Positions 1 to 9,510 of a stretch of DNA of 64,000 bases are shown piece by piece. Origin of the DNA: Aquitalea palustris (GTDB lineage: Bacteria > Pseudomonadota > Gammaproteobacteria > Burkholderiales > Chromobacteriaceae); the NCBI RefSeq assembly GCF_003693445.1, contig NZ_RFAR01000057.1:20664-84663 (forward strand). Direction: 5' to 3'. The translations under genes and the position numbers were made by a program. Within the stretch, counting starts at the first letter, position 1. Every line of letters starts with the position of its first letter. The notes beneath the pieces are model-generated. The model worked only from the letters and a program-made list of their open reading frames with translations, made no database searches and had not been told where the DNA came from.

Positions 1-17
1 TTGGGTTTAGGATTTGG

Positions 18-52
18 CAACTTGAAGTTGTCAATCCGGACAATGGTCCGGA
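18..52. promoter_or_regulatory. Two palindromes upstream of a LysR gene
   Basis: CAACTTGAAGTTG (18-30) is a perfect palindrome around one central base. TCCGGAC-AATG-GTCCGGA (35-52) is a 7-bp inverted repeat. Both lie just ahead of the lysR start at 71. LysR proteins often bind dyads near their own start, so an autoregulatory operator is plausible. The second repeat could instead form a small hairpin in the leader. Confidence 0.35.
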
Positions 53-70
53 GAAAGAGCACCGCTAGTT

Positions 71-1024
71 ATGGATTCCTCACAACGCGTCCGCGCCATC
101 CTCTCCTTTGTCCAGGCAGCCGATGCTGGCAGCTTTGCCGCAGGTGCGCGGGCGCTGGGGATCTCCTCGGCGGCAGTCAGCAAAAACATCGCGGGATTGG
201 AAAAAGCGCTGGGGGTGCGGCTAATGAACCGCACCACCCGCAGCCTCAAGCTGACTGAAGAAGGCGATGCTTTCCTGCGACAAGCCCGGGTGGCGCTGGA
301 GGCACTGGATCTGGCGGCCGATGCGGTGGTGTCACAGCGCGCGACCCCTTCTGGGCGAGTGCGCATCTCGACCAGCTCCGGATTCGGCCACGCGCAGCTG
401 GCACCGATATTGCCCGGCTTGTTGCAGACCTATCCCGGCTTGGCGGTTGAGCTTGATTTTGATGATCGGGTGGTTGATCTGATCCAGGATGGCTACGACC
501 TCGCCTTGCGCGGGGGGCGCATCGTTGACTCGTCGCTGGTATCACGACCCGTGTGCCAGTTCAGTCTGGTGCTGGTCGCATCGCCAGCCTACCTTGAGGC
601 CTTTGGTGTTCCGGCCACACCTGATGATCTGGCTCGGCACCGGCTATTGACCCGGCGTTTTCTGGGCGGACGGGTTTCACCATGGAATTTCATCGCCGCA
701 GATGGCAGCATCACCACGCTGAATACAGCAGGCGCAGCCATGACCATGTCATCACCAGAAGCCCTGACCCAGATGGCACGCTCAGGAGCAGGTATTGCAG
801 AAATTGGTGTGCATCATGCCTGGCAATACCTGCAAAGTGGCGAGTTGCAGCTGCTGCTGCTGGACTGGCACCACCCGGGCAATTTTGAAATGACGCTGCA
901 GTATCCACACCGAGCCCTGATGGCCCCGCGGGTACGGGTCACTGTGGAGTATTTGCTGGAAGCCTTTGCCAATATGGAGGAGCTGCATATCCCACGGTCG
1001 GCACTCCTGGATTACGCAGTCTGA
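71..1024 (+). CDS. LysR-family transcriptional regulator
   Basis: 317 aa. An N-terminal winged helix-turn-helix of about 60 residues (SFAAGARALGISSAAVSKNI, then GLEKALGVRLMNRTTR) is followed by a LysR substrate-binding domain, the CrgA/AaeR-like layout in which effector binding controls DNA binding. A purine-rich stretch, ggagaaagag (51-60), lies upstream of the ATG, rather far for a ribosome site. The gene stands alone: the next gene is convergent and 410 bp away, so the target cannot be read from context. It may regulate itself or a gene to the left of the window. The family call is firm; the effector is unknown. Confidence 0.9.
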   Translation: MDSSQRVRAILSFVQAADAGSFAAGARALGISSAAVSKNIAGLEKALGVRLMNRTTRSLKLTEEGDAFLRQARVALEALDLAADAVVSQRATPSGRVRISTSSGFGHAQLAPILPGLLQTYPGLAVELDFDDRVVDLIQDGYDLALRGGRIVDSSLVSRPVCQFSLVLVASPAYLEAFGVPATPDDLARHRLLTRRFLGGRVSPWNFIAADGSITTLNTAGAAMTMSSPEALTQMARSGAGIAEIGVHHAWQYLQSGELQLLLLDWHHPGNFEMTLQYPHRALMAPRVRVTVEYLLEAFANMEELHIPRSALLDYAV

Positions 1025-1434
1025 ACATGCAAACTGGCGCGACCGCCCATGGGGAGGCCAGACGCAGACTAAAGAAAATCACAGCCCACCCAACTCAGCG
1101 ACCGGAGCGGGACGGGCTTGCCTAGCCGACCCGATCGGTGGTCTTTCGTGCCGCCCGGAGTTGAGCGCTCATGCACAGGGCGGCGCTACAAAGCAGCCCG
1201 CTGGCACAGCCTTGGCGTAATAGTGATACATCGATGAATGAAGTCTCCGTGCATGCCAGATGTGCCCCAACAGTACCGCCGGATGAAAAGCACCGGTAGT
1301 GCAATACGGGGAGTGTATGGACGGTGCTCGGCTAGCCGCTAGCTAAGTTTTTCAGGATTCTTGGCGGATACTGCAGCGTGCCCGCAGGAGCAAACAAGTG
1401 GAGTGGAAACGACCAGACCGAGGTGGAATGTGCG
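1025..1434. other. Intergenic region, no gene seen
   Basis: 410 bp between the convergent lysR and binding-protein genes. I see no ORF with coding character, RNA gene or strong terminator. A short repeat, GCTAGCCGCTAGC, lies near 1333-1345. Confidence 0.5.
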
Positions 1435-2211
1435 TCAGTGGCAGCCCGCAGCCAGCAGGCTATAGCGGCCGGCCAGTCGGGACATGCTGCCATCGCGACA
1501 CATCGACAGCAGTACCTGGTTGAATGCATCCAGCGTACCTGGCTGCAGACGGCTGCGGGTAAAGCCAAACATATAGGAGATGGACTTGATCGTAGCCAGC
1601 TGGTGCACGGAGGACAGTCCATCCTGCAGTATCCAGTAACGGGCGATGTCGGCATTGGAGAAAGCCACGGCAGCGGCACCATAGCGCCCGGCAGCCAGCT
1701 TGCGCAGCACGGTCTGCGGATCAGGTTCCACCTGCTCGGTCACCCCTGCCACGCCCTGCAGCAACTGTTCGCTATTGGCTTGCGAAAGCGACGGCCCGTA
1801 CACCGCCAGCACATGGCCGGACAGGTCCGCCGGCTGCCGGTAGCGCAGCGGATTGCCATTCAACACATACAGGCCATAGCTGCTAAGCAGTACCGGCAGC
1901 GAAAGCTCCATCACGGCACGCCGGTCCGCTACATCCTGCACCAGCAGCAAGCCGTCGGCTTCGCCCAGGCTGATGGTACGCAAGGCGCGCTTCCACACCA
2001 TCGCCCGCACTTCGCAGCGCCAGTCCAGCCGCCTGCACGCCTCCTGCAGGATTTCCACCTGTGCACCACCAAGCTTGTCGCCCCCGGCATTTTCAATAAT
2101 GGGGGGAAAGATTTGCGTGACAAACAACAGGCTACGCGGCGCAGCCTCCACTGCCGTACTGATGCACAGCAGCGCAGCCAGCAACAGTGTTCTGACCCGA
2201 CTCGCTACCAT
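1435..2211 (-). CDS. Periplasmic solute-binding protein, amino-acid type (SBP_bac_3-like)
   Basis: 258 aa with an N-terminal signal peptide (about residues 1-23, cleavage near VEAA). The mature part has the two-lobed layout of extracellular solute-binding family 3 proteins (GGAQVEILQEACRRL; DRRAVMELSLPVLLSSYGLY). No permease or ATPase gene is adjacent, so it may feed a distant ABC transporter or act as a sensor component, as many orphan family 3 proteins in these bacteria seem to do. The ligand cannot be predicted. The 5' side (2212-2568) is non-coding and should hold its promoter. Confidence 0.8.
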   Translation of the reverse strand: MVASRVRTLLLAALLCISTAVEAAPRSLLFVTQIFPPIIENAGGDKLGGAQVEILQEACRRLDWRCEVRAMVWKRALRTISLGEADGLLLVQDVADRRAVMELSLPVLLSSYGLYVLNGNPLRYRQPADLSGHVLAVYGPSLSQANSEQLLQGVAGVTEQVEPDPQTVLRKLAAGRYGAAAVAFSNADIARYWILQDGLSSVHQLATIKSISYMFGFTRSRLQPGTLDAFNQVLLSMCRDGSMSRLAGRYSLLAAGCH

Positions 2212-2568
2212 CGCTGTCTCCCGACTTTTTCGTCAGTATAGCCACTGGCATGCGCGGCAGAATTACCTCTTGGTCGGCCACTACACATGCTGGATAGCAC
2301 GGTACAAGACAATGAACCAGGAGAGCTTCTTATCTGTCACGTCCAAGAACAGTCACTCGCTGCCGGCAAGCAATGAGCAGTGATCGGGTCGGCAAAATGC
2401 GGGCACCACTCTGGTTTCCATCAGCATCCGGCGCTGGCAGACAATTGCGGAGCCAGCCGGCCTGTACAAGCGCAACAAGCTGCGGTCACTGTTAATCAGA
2501 CCATGACAAATCGCCAGACCTGTTGGATGAGCGACACAGGAGCTATCCGACCAGGACGGGGAACACCA
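2212..2568. other. Intergenic region, presumed promoter of the binding protein
   Basis: 357 bp between two minus-strand genes. No coding, RNA or repeat structure was recognised. It should contain the promoter of the gene ending at 1435, but no convincing -35/-10 pair was identified. Confidence 0.4.
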
Positions 2569-3336
2569 TCACTGCGGCTCGACACGGCGCAAGGCCAGCG
2601 CTTTCCGGTATTTCAGATGGGCAAATCGGGCGGCGTAAATGCCCAACACCAGTCCTACCCATCCATCCTTCCAGTTTCCGCTGCGCAAATACCATTTGAA
2701 AAAGGCGCCAACCGGGCTGGTCCACTGGCGCAGGGAAAAGTGCTTGCGGCTTCGCATCTGAGCCAGATCCTGTGCATCAAGGCTGGTATACATCGCCAGC
2801 TTGCGCGCTATCTCGGCATGCGAATGAAAGGTTTGATGCTTGAGCGGCAGCTCTAGCCTGCCGCAGCTGCGGTAGCCGATAAAATCTTCATGGACAGCCT
2901 GTGCAGACAGACCCACCCGCTGCTTGTTGATGATGCGAATCGGATAATCAGGACAGCCTACCGGGTACAAGGCATGCACCTGCTTCCCCATGACAATCCA
3001 GTCACGCTGAATCGCGTAGGCCTCATGCTGGAAACCTTCATGCTGCAACTGCCGGATATGCCTGATCAGATCATCAGAAGGTATTTCATCGCTATCCAGA
3101 AAGAATACATAGTCATGTCGGCATTCGCGCTGGGCAAACTCACGTTGCTGACGAAAATCATCAAACCGGCGGTATAGCACTCTGGCACCACACTCCTGTG
3201 CTATCGACAGTGTCTGGTCGCTACTCCCGCTATCAACGACCAGCAAATCATCAGTCAGTCCAGCCACGGCACTCAAAATTGCTTTCAGGTAGCGTTCACT
3301 ATTGAAAGTGAGCACATAAATTGACAATGGCGTCAT
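2569..3336 (-). CDS. Glycosyltransferase family 2, KdtX/WaaE-like
   Basis: 255 aa GT-A glycosyltransferase. The start MTPLSIYVLTFNSERYL, the nucleotide-sugar motif VVDSGSSDQT and the metal-binding FFLDSDE are intact. A C-terminal basic, partly amphipathic tail (FFKWYLRSGNWKDGWVG) matches the KdtX/WaaE branch, which adds a glucose to the heptose of the lipopolysaccharide inner core. It would act on the cytoplasmic face of the inner membrane. The gene is alone, preceded by an AT-rich stretch (3340-3560), so it may be its own transcription unit. The family is firm; the exact acceptor sugar is inferred from similarity. Confidence 0.85.
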   Translation of the reverse strand: MTPLSIYVLTFNSERYLKAILSAVAGLTDDLLVVDSGSSDQTLSIAQECGARVLYRRFDDFRQQREFAQRECRHDYVFFLDSDEIPSDDLIRHIRQLQHEGFQHEAYAIQRDWIVMGKQVHALYPVGCPDYPIRIINKQRVGLSAQAVHEDFIGYRSCGRLELPLKHQTFHSHAEIARKLAMYTSLDAQDLAQMRSRKHFSLRQWTSPVGAFFKWYLRSGNWKDGWVGLVLGIYAARFAHLKYRKALALRRVEPQ

Positions 3337-3768
3337 TATTTTCTCTGCCCCGTAGTTTTATTTTTAACTATTTATGATTTTTGTATTGCAATACAATTTT
3401 AATAAAATCGGTCTGTAGGCCTTACCTGCAAAGGAAAACATCTTAACTGGCTACTACCCATTACAAATGGAACCTGACACTATTCCAATAGTGGGAAGTA
3501 TTATCCTGATTTGAAGCAAACCAAACAAATTATATCCATGTCGTTTAAACACCCTTCGTAAGCCTGTGCACTTCCGCCATCCACCCAGGGCAGATTCCAT
3601 CGGGCCGCGCTATTTTGTTGCACTACAGCAAATGTTTGACCGTGAACATTTGACGTGCTGCATCGCGACTGTTACGGTCAACAGGCATATGCGGAAGCTG
3701 GGAACCATTGTTTTAGCATCGTGGTCCGACACCGTTTACCCGCCTCAACTTTAGCCAAGGAGATCGCC
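3337..3768. other. AT-rich divergent intergenic region
   Basis: 432 bp between divergent genes, clearly richer in A+T than its surroundings, especially 3350-3420 with runs of A and T. It should carry promoters for the glycosyltransferase (minus) and the YqjD-type operon (plus). A possible -35 TTGACG near 3650 precedes the plus operon but has only a weak -10. No gene is visible. Confidence 0.45.
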
Positions 3769-4083
3769 ATGTCCGATGCCGCACTCAATCAGGAAAAAGA
3801 ACAACTGCTGGAAGATGTCCGCCAGGTTTTGTCCAGTACCGAAGATTTGCTTGGTGCTGCCGGCGATGAAGGTGGGGAAAAGGGTCGCGAGCTGCGCAAG
3901 CGCCTGGGCGAGAACATCAAGCTGGCCAAGGCCCGCCTGCTAGAAGCCGAGAAGCTTGTGGTCGGCAAGGCCAAGGTAGCCGCCAAGGCAACCGACGACT
4001 ACGTGCATGAAAATCCGTGGAAGTCGATCGGCATCGCCGCCGGCGTAGGCTTTCTGCTGGGCATGCTGGTTTCGCGCCGCTGA
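3769..4083 (+). CDS. DUF883 family protein (YqjD/ElaB-like), tail-anchored
   Basis: 104 aa. The start is set by AAGGAG (3757-3762), 6 bp ahead of ATG 3769; an in-frame extension upstream lacks such a site. The first 75 residues are charged and helical. The C terminus has ENPWKSIGIAAGVGFLLGML, the DUF883 membrane anchor, ending in SRR. YqjD/ElaB of Escherichia coli are inner-membrane proteins that bind ribosomes in stationary phase; whether this one does is inference. It is first of three genes with the YqjD-YqjE-YqjK order. Confidence 0.88.
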   Translation: MSDAALNQEKEQLLEDVRQVLSSTEDLLGAAGDEGGEKGRELRKRLGENIKLAKARLLEAEKLVVGKAKVAAKATDDYVHENPWKSIGIAAGVGFLLGMLVSRR

Positions 4084-4097
4084 TGCGGATTGACTGA

Positions 4098-4484
4098 ATG
4101 AGCGATTCCCCACGCCAGACACCTCGCCCGGGCAGCATCCGCTCGCTGCTGGGCGGGGTGTTTTCCTTGTTGCTGACCCGCTTCGAACTATTCTTGCTGG
4201 AGGCGGAAGAGCACAAGGACAATCTGCTGTTCAGCCTGCTGCTAGGCGGGCTGGCGCTGATTTTGCTGCTGATCGGCCTGTTGAGTGCGCTATTGCTGGT
4301 GCTGGTACTGACCCCGGCAGCCTACCGCCCGGCCGTCCTGTCCTGCCTGACCTTGGCCAGTGTGCTGGGCGCAGTCGGTTTGCTGTGGCAGCTGAAGCGA
4401 CGTGCATATCGCAGCCGCGCACCATTTGCCGATACGGTTGCCGAAGTCCGCAAGGACTGGGACAGCCTGAGCGGGAGGCGCTGA
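4098..4484 (+). CDS. Phage-holin-superfamily membrane protein (YqjE-like)
   Basis: 128 aa small membrane protein. A short polar N terminus (MSDSPRQTPRPG) precedes an amphipathic helix (LLLTRFELFLLEAEEHK) and two strongly hydrophobic segments (about residues 42-70 and 78-95). This fits the YqjE/holin-superfamily III family found behind yqjD homologues. It starts 14 bp after the DUF883 gene and ends one base before the next start. No lytic function is implied; the role is unknown and probably in envelope stress or stationary phase. Confidence 0.8.
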   Translation: MSDSPRQTPRPGSIRSLLGGVFSLLLTRFELFLLEAEEHKDNLLFSLLLGGLALILLLIGLLSALLLVLVLTPAAYRPAVLSCLTLASVLGAVGLLWQLKRRAYRSRAPFADTVAEVRKDWDSLSGRR

Positions 4485-4485
4485 G

Positions 4486-4764
4486 ATGTCACCACAGGAT
4501 CGTGCCCTGAAAAAGCAATTGCTGCTGATGAAAGGCGAAGTGTTGCGCGTCAAGCTGAAGCTGGAAATTGACAGTCTGCGGCAACGCCCGCTTGGCTTGG
4601 CCGGCGAGGGCTTCAAGGCTTTTTCCAGCGGTAACGCGCTGGGAAAACTGGTCAATACCCTGGCCGCCATCTTGCCTTCAGAATCCCTGCGCCACTGGTT
4701 GCGCCGGGCATCCCGGCTCTTCCTGCTCTGGAAGGTGGTCAGCAAGTTCTGGCCCGCTCGCTGA
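4486..4764 (+). CDS. Small hypothetical protein, YqjK-like position
   Basis: 92 aa, basic (MSPQDRALKKQLLLMKGEVL). It has a central Ala/Gly-rich segment and the C-terminal motif FLLWKVVSKFW. It lies 1 bp after the YqjE-like gene and before a terminator, so it is the last gene of a three-gene operon. Position and size match YqjK, but sequence similarity cannot be confirmed by eye. Function unknown. Confidence 0.7.
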   Translation: MSPQDRALKKQLLLMKGEVLRVKLKLEIDSLRQRPLGLAGEGFKAFSSGNALGKLVNTLAAILPSESLRHWLRRASRLFLLWKVVSKFWPAR

Positions 4765-4771
4765 GCGCCAC

Positions 4772-4799
4772 AACAAAGCGGCCCATGCCGCTTTTTTGT
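4772..4799. terminator. Bidirectional intrinsic terminator
   Basis: AAAGCGGC-CCAT-GCCGCTTTT followed by a T run, with A residues on the other side. It lies between the convergent YqjK-like gene and the Ala/Ser-rich hypothetical gene and can serve both. Confidence 0.85.
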
Positions 4800-4809
4800 T
4801 TAATCACAT

Positions 4810-5793
4810 TCAGGCCTGCAGATTGGGCGTGCCGCTGTCGATACTGGCAGCCGCGCCCCCCGCATCAGCCAGCTGAATAGTCAGCTGGCTCTCACCCTCG
4901 GCACTATCGCTGCCACCATGCAGCATATTATCAATGGCTGCCATATCCTTGTCGCCCGCATCCAGCAGCTTTTTCAAACCATCATCCTGCGCTTGCAGAT
5001 TGCGCTGTTTCAGCCATTGCTGAATGGACTTGATGCTGTTGATCAGTGACTGCAATTCCACATTGCCATTCAGCCCGGAAGCACCGCCAGCCAGGACTAC
5101 ACTACTGCCGGCCAGACTACTGCCAACACTCGCGGCATCGCTTGCCGGTGCGCTGTCAGTGGCGCTGGCAGCCTGCGGGCTGTCTGCCGTTGTCGCGGTG
5201 TCGGATGTCGCGGCTGACGTAGCGGCCGGTTGCCCGGCATCACTGTCACTACTGGCAGTCGCAGTGTCCGTCGCCGCCGGTGCCGGTGCCGGATTACCCG
5301 ACAGGGTAGTCACCAGGCTTTGCTGCTGATCGTTACCAGTGGCGCTGGCCACCATTTGGCGCAGTTCGGCACTGATCTGTTTCAGCTGCATGGCTATCGA
5401 GCGCAATCCACCCTTGTCCTTGCCCACCAGCACCATCATCTGCCGCAGGTTCTTGATGCGCTCCTTCAGCATTTCCATGCGGCTGCCATCCAGTTGCTGG
5501 CTCTGGCTACGCTGGCTGCGAGCGGCGGCTTGTTTGAGCTGGCTGGCCTGTTGCTGTTGCCACTGGCTCAGCGCAAGTTGCAGCGACTGATTGACTGCCT
5601 GCCTGGCCAGGTTGGGCTGAGCAAGGGGCAAAGAAGTGGCGACGGCCGATTGCGCCGCCACTGCATTGGCCGTGGGGGGCTGGCTGGGCAAGCTGGTACG
5701 CGGATCGGGCAGGCTGGGCAGGGTGGTGTATAGCTGGATGGAGCTCATGTCATCGGCCATTGCGAGGCTATCTTCATATGAATCTATCGGCAC
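4810..5793 (-). CDS. Low-complexity hypothetical protein, Gln/Ala/Ser/Asp-rich
   Basis: Up to 327 aa. From a GTG at 5793 the Shine-Dalgarno (GGGGA) touches the start codon, so an internal ATG at 5760 (MADDMSS) may be the true start. Residues about 70-150 are a Gln-rich, helix-forming stretch (LALSQWQQQQASQLKQ; coiled-coil-like LKERIKNLRQMM). A linker of Ala, Ser, Thr and Asp follows, then a second helical part (LQSLINSIKSIQQWLKQ) near the C terminus. No signal peptide is seen. The family is not recognised; composition hints at a structural or assembly protein, but nothing supports a specific job. Confidence 0.7.
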   Translation of the reverse strand: MPIDSYEDSLAMADDMSSIQLYTTLPSLPDPRTSLPSQPPTANAVAAQSAVATSLPLAQPNLARQAVNQSLQLALSQWQQQQASQLKQAAARSQRSQSQQLDGSRMEMLKERIKNLRQMMVLVGKDKGGLRSIAMQLKQISAELRQMVASATGNDQQQSLVTTLSGNPAPAPAATDTATASSDSDAGQPAATSAATSDTATTADSPQAASATDSAPASDAASVGSSLAGSSVVLAGGASGLNGNVELQSLINSIKSIQQWLKQRNLQAQDDGLKKLLDAGDKDMAAIDNMLHGGSDSAEGESQLTIQLADAGGAAASIDSGTPNLQA

Positions 5794-5859
5794 TCCCCAG
5801 CAATTCTTTAAAGCAATGGTACAAGTGCAGCCGGCAATGCCGTTAAAATGTCAGCTTGA

Positions 5860-6627
<768 letters not shown>

Positions 6628-6628
6628 C

Positions 6629-7276
6629 ATGAGCCGACTGTCGTGGATCGTGATCCTGCTATGCGGCCTGCTGGCCTGGCCACGCGTTGCGGCTGCGGCA
6701 GCTGTGGAAGATGCCGCCGGCTTTGTCCTGCAATCGGAACAGGATGCGCCCTTGCAAGCCACGCGGGCCAATCTGCGCCATTACGGTCAGCCCTGGATAC
6801 TGGTCGGCATACGCAGCCAGTCGCTCAGCCTGTTTGACGAATGGGGCCGACAGCAGCAGCACTATGTGGTCTCCACGGCCAGACGCGGTGCCGGTGAGCA
6901 GGTCAACAGCTACCAGACGCCACGCGGCTGGCACCATGTGTGCGACAAGCTGGGCGCTGGAGCGGAGGAAAACACCATCATTTTTCGCCGGCGGGTTACG
7001 CCGTGGAAGTACACCGCCGAATTGCACCAGCAATATCCTGACAAGGACTGGATCCTCACCCGCATCCTGTGGCTGTGCGGTGATGAGCCCGGCAAAAACC
7101 AGGGCAGCAATGTCGACAGCTATGACCGCGCCATCTACATTCATGGGGCTGGCGACCATGTCGCCTGGGGCAGCCCCACTTCGCTGGGTTGCGTACGAAT
7201 GAAAAACCCGGACATTATCCAGCTGTTTGAGCAGACGCCAAACGGCATAGACGTTTTGATAGACGAGAATTCCTGA
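6629..7276 (+). CDS. L,D-transpeptidase (YkuD domain), exported
   Basis: 215 aa. A signal peptide (residues 1-23, ending VAAAAAV) leads into a YkuD catalytic domain. The conserved His172 (YIHGAGDH) and nucleophile Cys188 in SLGCVRM match the HX(14-17)[ST]XGCXR signature. Such enzymes form 3-3 peptidoglycan cross-links or attach proteins to peptidoglycan in the periplasm; which applies here is unclear. It lies between tadA (1 bp) and the DUF2721 gene (5 bp), so the three are probably one transcript. Confidence 0.88.
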   Translation: MSRLSWIVILLCGLLAWPRVAAAAAVEDAAGFVLQSEQDAPLQATRANLRHYGQPWILVGIRSQSLSLFDEWGRQQQHYVVSTARRGAGEQVNSYQTPRGWHHVCDKLGAGAEENTIIFRRRVTPWKYTAELHQQYPDKDWILTRILWLCGDEPGKNQGSNVDSYDRAIYIHGAGDHVAWGSPTSLGCVRMKNPDIIQLFEQTPNGIDVLIDENS

Positions 7277-7281
7277 CCACC

Positions 7282-7698
7282 ATGCACGCAGCTCTCAACC
7301 TGACCACACCAGCACTGCTGTTTCCCGCCATTTCCCTGCTGTTGCTGGCTTATACCAATCGTTTTCTTGGTCTGGCCAGCATCATCCGTAATCTGTATAC
7401 CGACTACAAGGAAGAACAGAATCCCAATATCCTGCTGCAAATCGGCAATCTGCGTACCCGCATCCAGCTGATCAAATGGATGCAGTTTCTGGGCATCGGC
7501 AGCCTGTTTCTGTGCACCATGGCCATGTTCCAGATTTACACCGGCTGGCAGCAACTGGGCGAGCTGTCTTTTGGCATCAGCCTGCTGATGATGATTGCCT
7601 CGCTGGCCACTTCGCTGTGGGAGCTGGTGCGCTCATCTGATGCACTGAACATCCTGCTGTCGGATCTGGAAGCCGAATCGCACCGCCAGCAGCGCTGA
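7282..7698 (+). CDS. DUF2721 family membrane protein
   Basis: 138 aa with three hydrophobic segments (about residues 5-30, 60-85, 92-115). A cytoplasmic loop between the first two carries RFLGLASIIRNLYTDYKEEQ, typical of DUF2721 proteins. It follows the L,D-transpeptidase by 5 bp and is closed by a strong terminator. Function unknown. Confidence 0.8.
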   Translation: MHAALNLTTPALLFPAISLLLLAYTNRFLGLASIIRNLYTDYKEEQNPNILLQIGNLRTRIQLIKWMQFLGIGSLFLCTMAMFQIYTGWQQLGELSFGISLLMMIASLATSLWELVRSSDALNILLSDLEAESHRQQR

Positions 7699-7718
7699 GC
7701 GCCAGTCTGGACTGAGCA

Positions 7719-7747
7719 TAAAAAAACCGGCCGCGCCGGTTTTTTTA
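7719..7747. terminator. Bidirectional intrinsic terminator
   Basis: AAAAAAACCGGC-CGC-GCCGGTTTTTTT, a symmetric GC stem flanked by A and T runs between two convergent genes. Confidence 0.9.
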
Positions 7748-7748
7748 T

Positions 7749-8501
7749 TCAAGCCGGTTTGCGACCGGCAATGATGTGCAAGGGCATGCTGACCCGTCGC
7801 ACAATGGTCGGATCGCCCCAGCCGCGGGCCAGGCGCTGGCGGGCATCATTCAGCACATGGTTGCCCAGGCTCTGCACACACAGCTTGGTGGCCGACCAGG
7901 TATGCAGATAGCCCAGCAGTTGCTCGAAATTCCAGTCCATCAGTATCTGGCATTGTGGCGTTTCCAGCGGTGGCAGCGGCAGGCCGACATCACGGTAGCC
8001 ATCCCACAACAGCTGACTGCAACTGGACCAGAACGGTTCGATGACAGCGCGGAAAAAGCGCATGGCGTCATCCACCTGCGGCGTGACATGAAACCAGTCA
8101 TAGCCCCAGGCTGCAAAGACACCGCTGGGCTTGAGCACCCGTTCGAGCTGCGGCCAGAAACGGGGATGGTCGAACCAGTGCAGGGACTGCGCCACCGTCA
8201 CCAGATCAAACACCTCGTCGCCAAAAGGCGGATGCTCCGCCGCGCACTCCAGGTAGAAGATATTGCCAGCGGACTCGGCCGCCTGCAGCTGGCTGTGATT
8301 GATATCGCTGGCATCAACGCGGGCAAAGCTGCGCGACAACTGTACCGCCGCCTGGCCCGTGCCGGTGGCGCAATCCCAGACACGATCGTGTCCGGCGACC
8401 ACTGCATTCAGCCAGCGGAACAGGCTGTCCGGATAGCACGGTCGATAACGTGCGTACTGGTCGGACTGCAGATCAAATGTGGCGATGGCACGCATATCCA
8501 T
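7749..8501 (-). CDS. Class I SAM-dependent methyltransferase
   Basis: About 250 aa with the Methyltransf_11 layout: VWDCATGTGQAAVQL (SAM-binding loop), the acidic residue in ARVDASDIN, and post-I LVTVAQSLHWFDHPRFWPQL. Similar proteins are annotated as trans-aconitate-type or unspecified methyltransferases; the substrate is unknown. ATG 8501 is chosen over an in-frame TTG at 8513; ATG 8495 is also possible. The upstream AT-rich region contains repeated TTGTACAA-like sites that may control it. Confidence 0.82.
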   Translation of the reverse strand: MDMRAIATFDLQSDQYARYRPCYPDSLFRWLNAVVAGHDRVWDCATGTGQAAVQLSRSFARVDASDINHSQLQAAESAGNIFYLECAAEHPPFGDEVFDLVTVAQSLHWFDHPRFWPQLERVLKPSGVFAAWGYDWFHVTPQVDDAMRFFRAVIEPFWSSCSQLLWDGYRDVGLPLPPLETPQCQILMDWNFEQLLGYLHTWSATKLCVQSLGNHVLNDARQRLARGWGDPTIVRRVSMPLHIIAGRKPA

Positions 8502-8865
8502 GATGTGGCTCAAATGAACGCTCTCTCAGGTAAAGAGTGCGCCGGAGCATTCCGCCTCACCCTTTCATTTTGTACAAAAATGATAATAGCATCACCAATT
8601 GGTACAAATTAAAGTTTATTTATTTTACAAATATTTATTTAAAAAAGCCGACTTTACCACTGGAAAATAATAATCAGACAGTTAAATGGCCCATGGGATG
8701 GGCTGCCATTATTCTTTATCGGTGGCACTGGCCAATACTTGTGCCGGATCAGCATTTGGTGGCGTGTATTGAGGATGCAGTGAAAAGACAGCATCAGGCG
8801 GGGCTAAACCAGCCGGCGCAGTGAAAGACCGCAGCGTGTGAGGCGTGCCCGCACCGACTAATCGA
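8502..8865. promoter_or_regulatory. AT-rich intergenic region with repeated TTGTACAA-like palindrome
   Basis: The region upstream of the methyltransferase gene is markedly AT-rich at 8565-8680. It holds TTTTGTACAAAA, a perfect 12-bp palindrome (8568-8579), and 30 bp further on a half-copy ATTGGTACAAA (8598-8608). About three helical turns between copies is typical of cooperative repressor sites. No gene is visible here. Confidence 0.4.
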
Positions 8866-9336
8866 TTAGCGGGCTGGCGGGCTGGTACGGCGCAGGCGGG
8901 TGGCCAGCCATTGGTCCAGCTTGCCGGCGAACTGCTGACGGTCGGCCTGGCTGAATGGCGGTGGACCTCCGCTCTGGATGCCGCTGGCCCGCAGATTGTC
9001 CATGAAATCGCGCAGTGTCAGCTGGCCTTCGATGGTATCGCTGGAATAGGCTTCACCGCGAAAATTGATGGCAGCTGCACCTTTGGCCAGTACCTGTGCC
9101 GCCAACGGAATATCGCCACTCACCAGCAGATCGCCTTCCTGGCATTGCCGGGCGATCTCGGCATCGGCCACGTCAAAGCCCTGCCCCACCACAATGCTGC
9201 GGATATGGGGGCTGGCGGGCAAGGCTGGCCGTCGGTTGGCCACAAACACGGCCGGCGTGGCCGTGCGCTGGGCGGCGCGACAGATAATGTCGCGGATCAC
9301 GGCGGGACAGGCATCGGCATCTACCCAGATGGTCAT
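8866..9336 (-). CDS. YaiI/YqxD family protein (UPF0178, DUF188)
   Basis: 156 aa from ATG 9336 ([16 protein letters not shown], the typical family N terminus); an in-frame extension upstream has no family match. It keeps VDADACP, the NxxRP-type ANRRP and [12 protein letters not shown], giving a PIN-like acidic site. A nuclease-like role has been suggested for the family but not established. The gene is alone and divergent from the response-regulator gene. Confidence 0.9.
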   Translation of the reverse strand: MTIWVDADACPAVIRDIICRAAQRTATPAVFVANRRPALPASPHIRSIVVGQGFDVADAEIARQCQEGDLLVSGDIPLAAQVLAKGAAAINFRGEAYSSDTIEGQLTLRDFMDNLRASGIQSGGPPPFSQADRQQFAGKLDQWLATRLRRTSPPAR

Positions 9337-9510
9337 GATTACGCTTCTTGTATGGCTGGAGTGCGGCAAGCCTACAACAGTCGCCATGTTTCTGCCCATG
9401 GCAATTTGTTAAAGTCGGTGCATTCATTGCCAAGCTAATGGCATAAACCGGTCAAGCCCTCTATAGTAGTGGGGCATGATTTCCCACCCTCCCCGCACAA
9501 GGCTTGTTGA

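Noticed and set aside
1435..2211. ABC transporter operon
   Set aside because: Only the binding protein is present; no permease or ATPase gene lies nearby.
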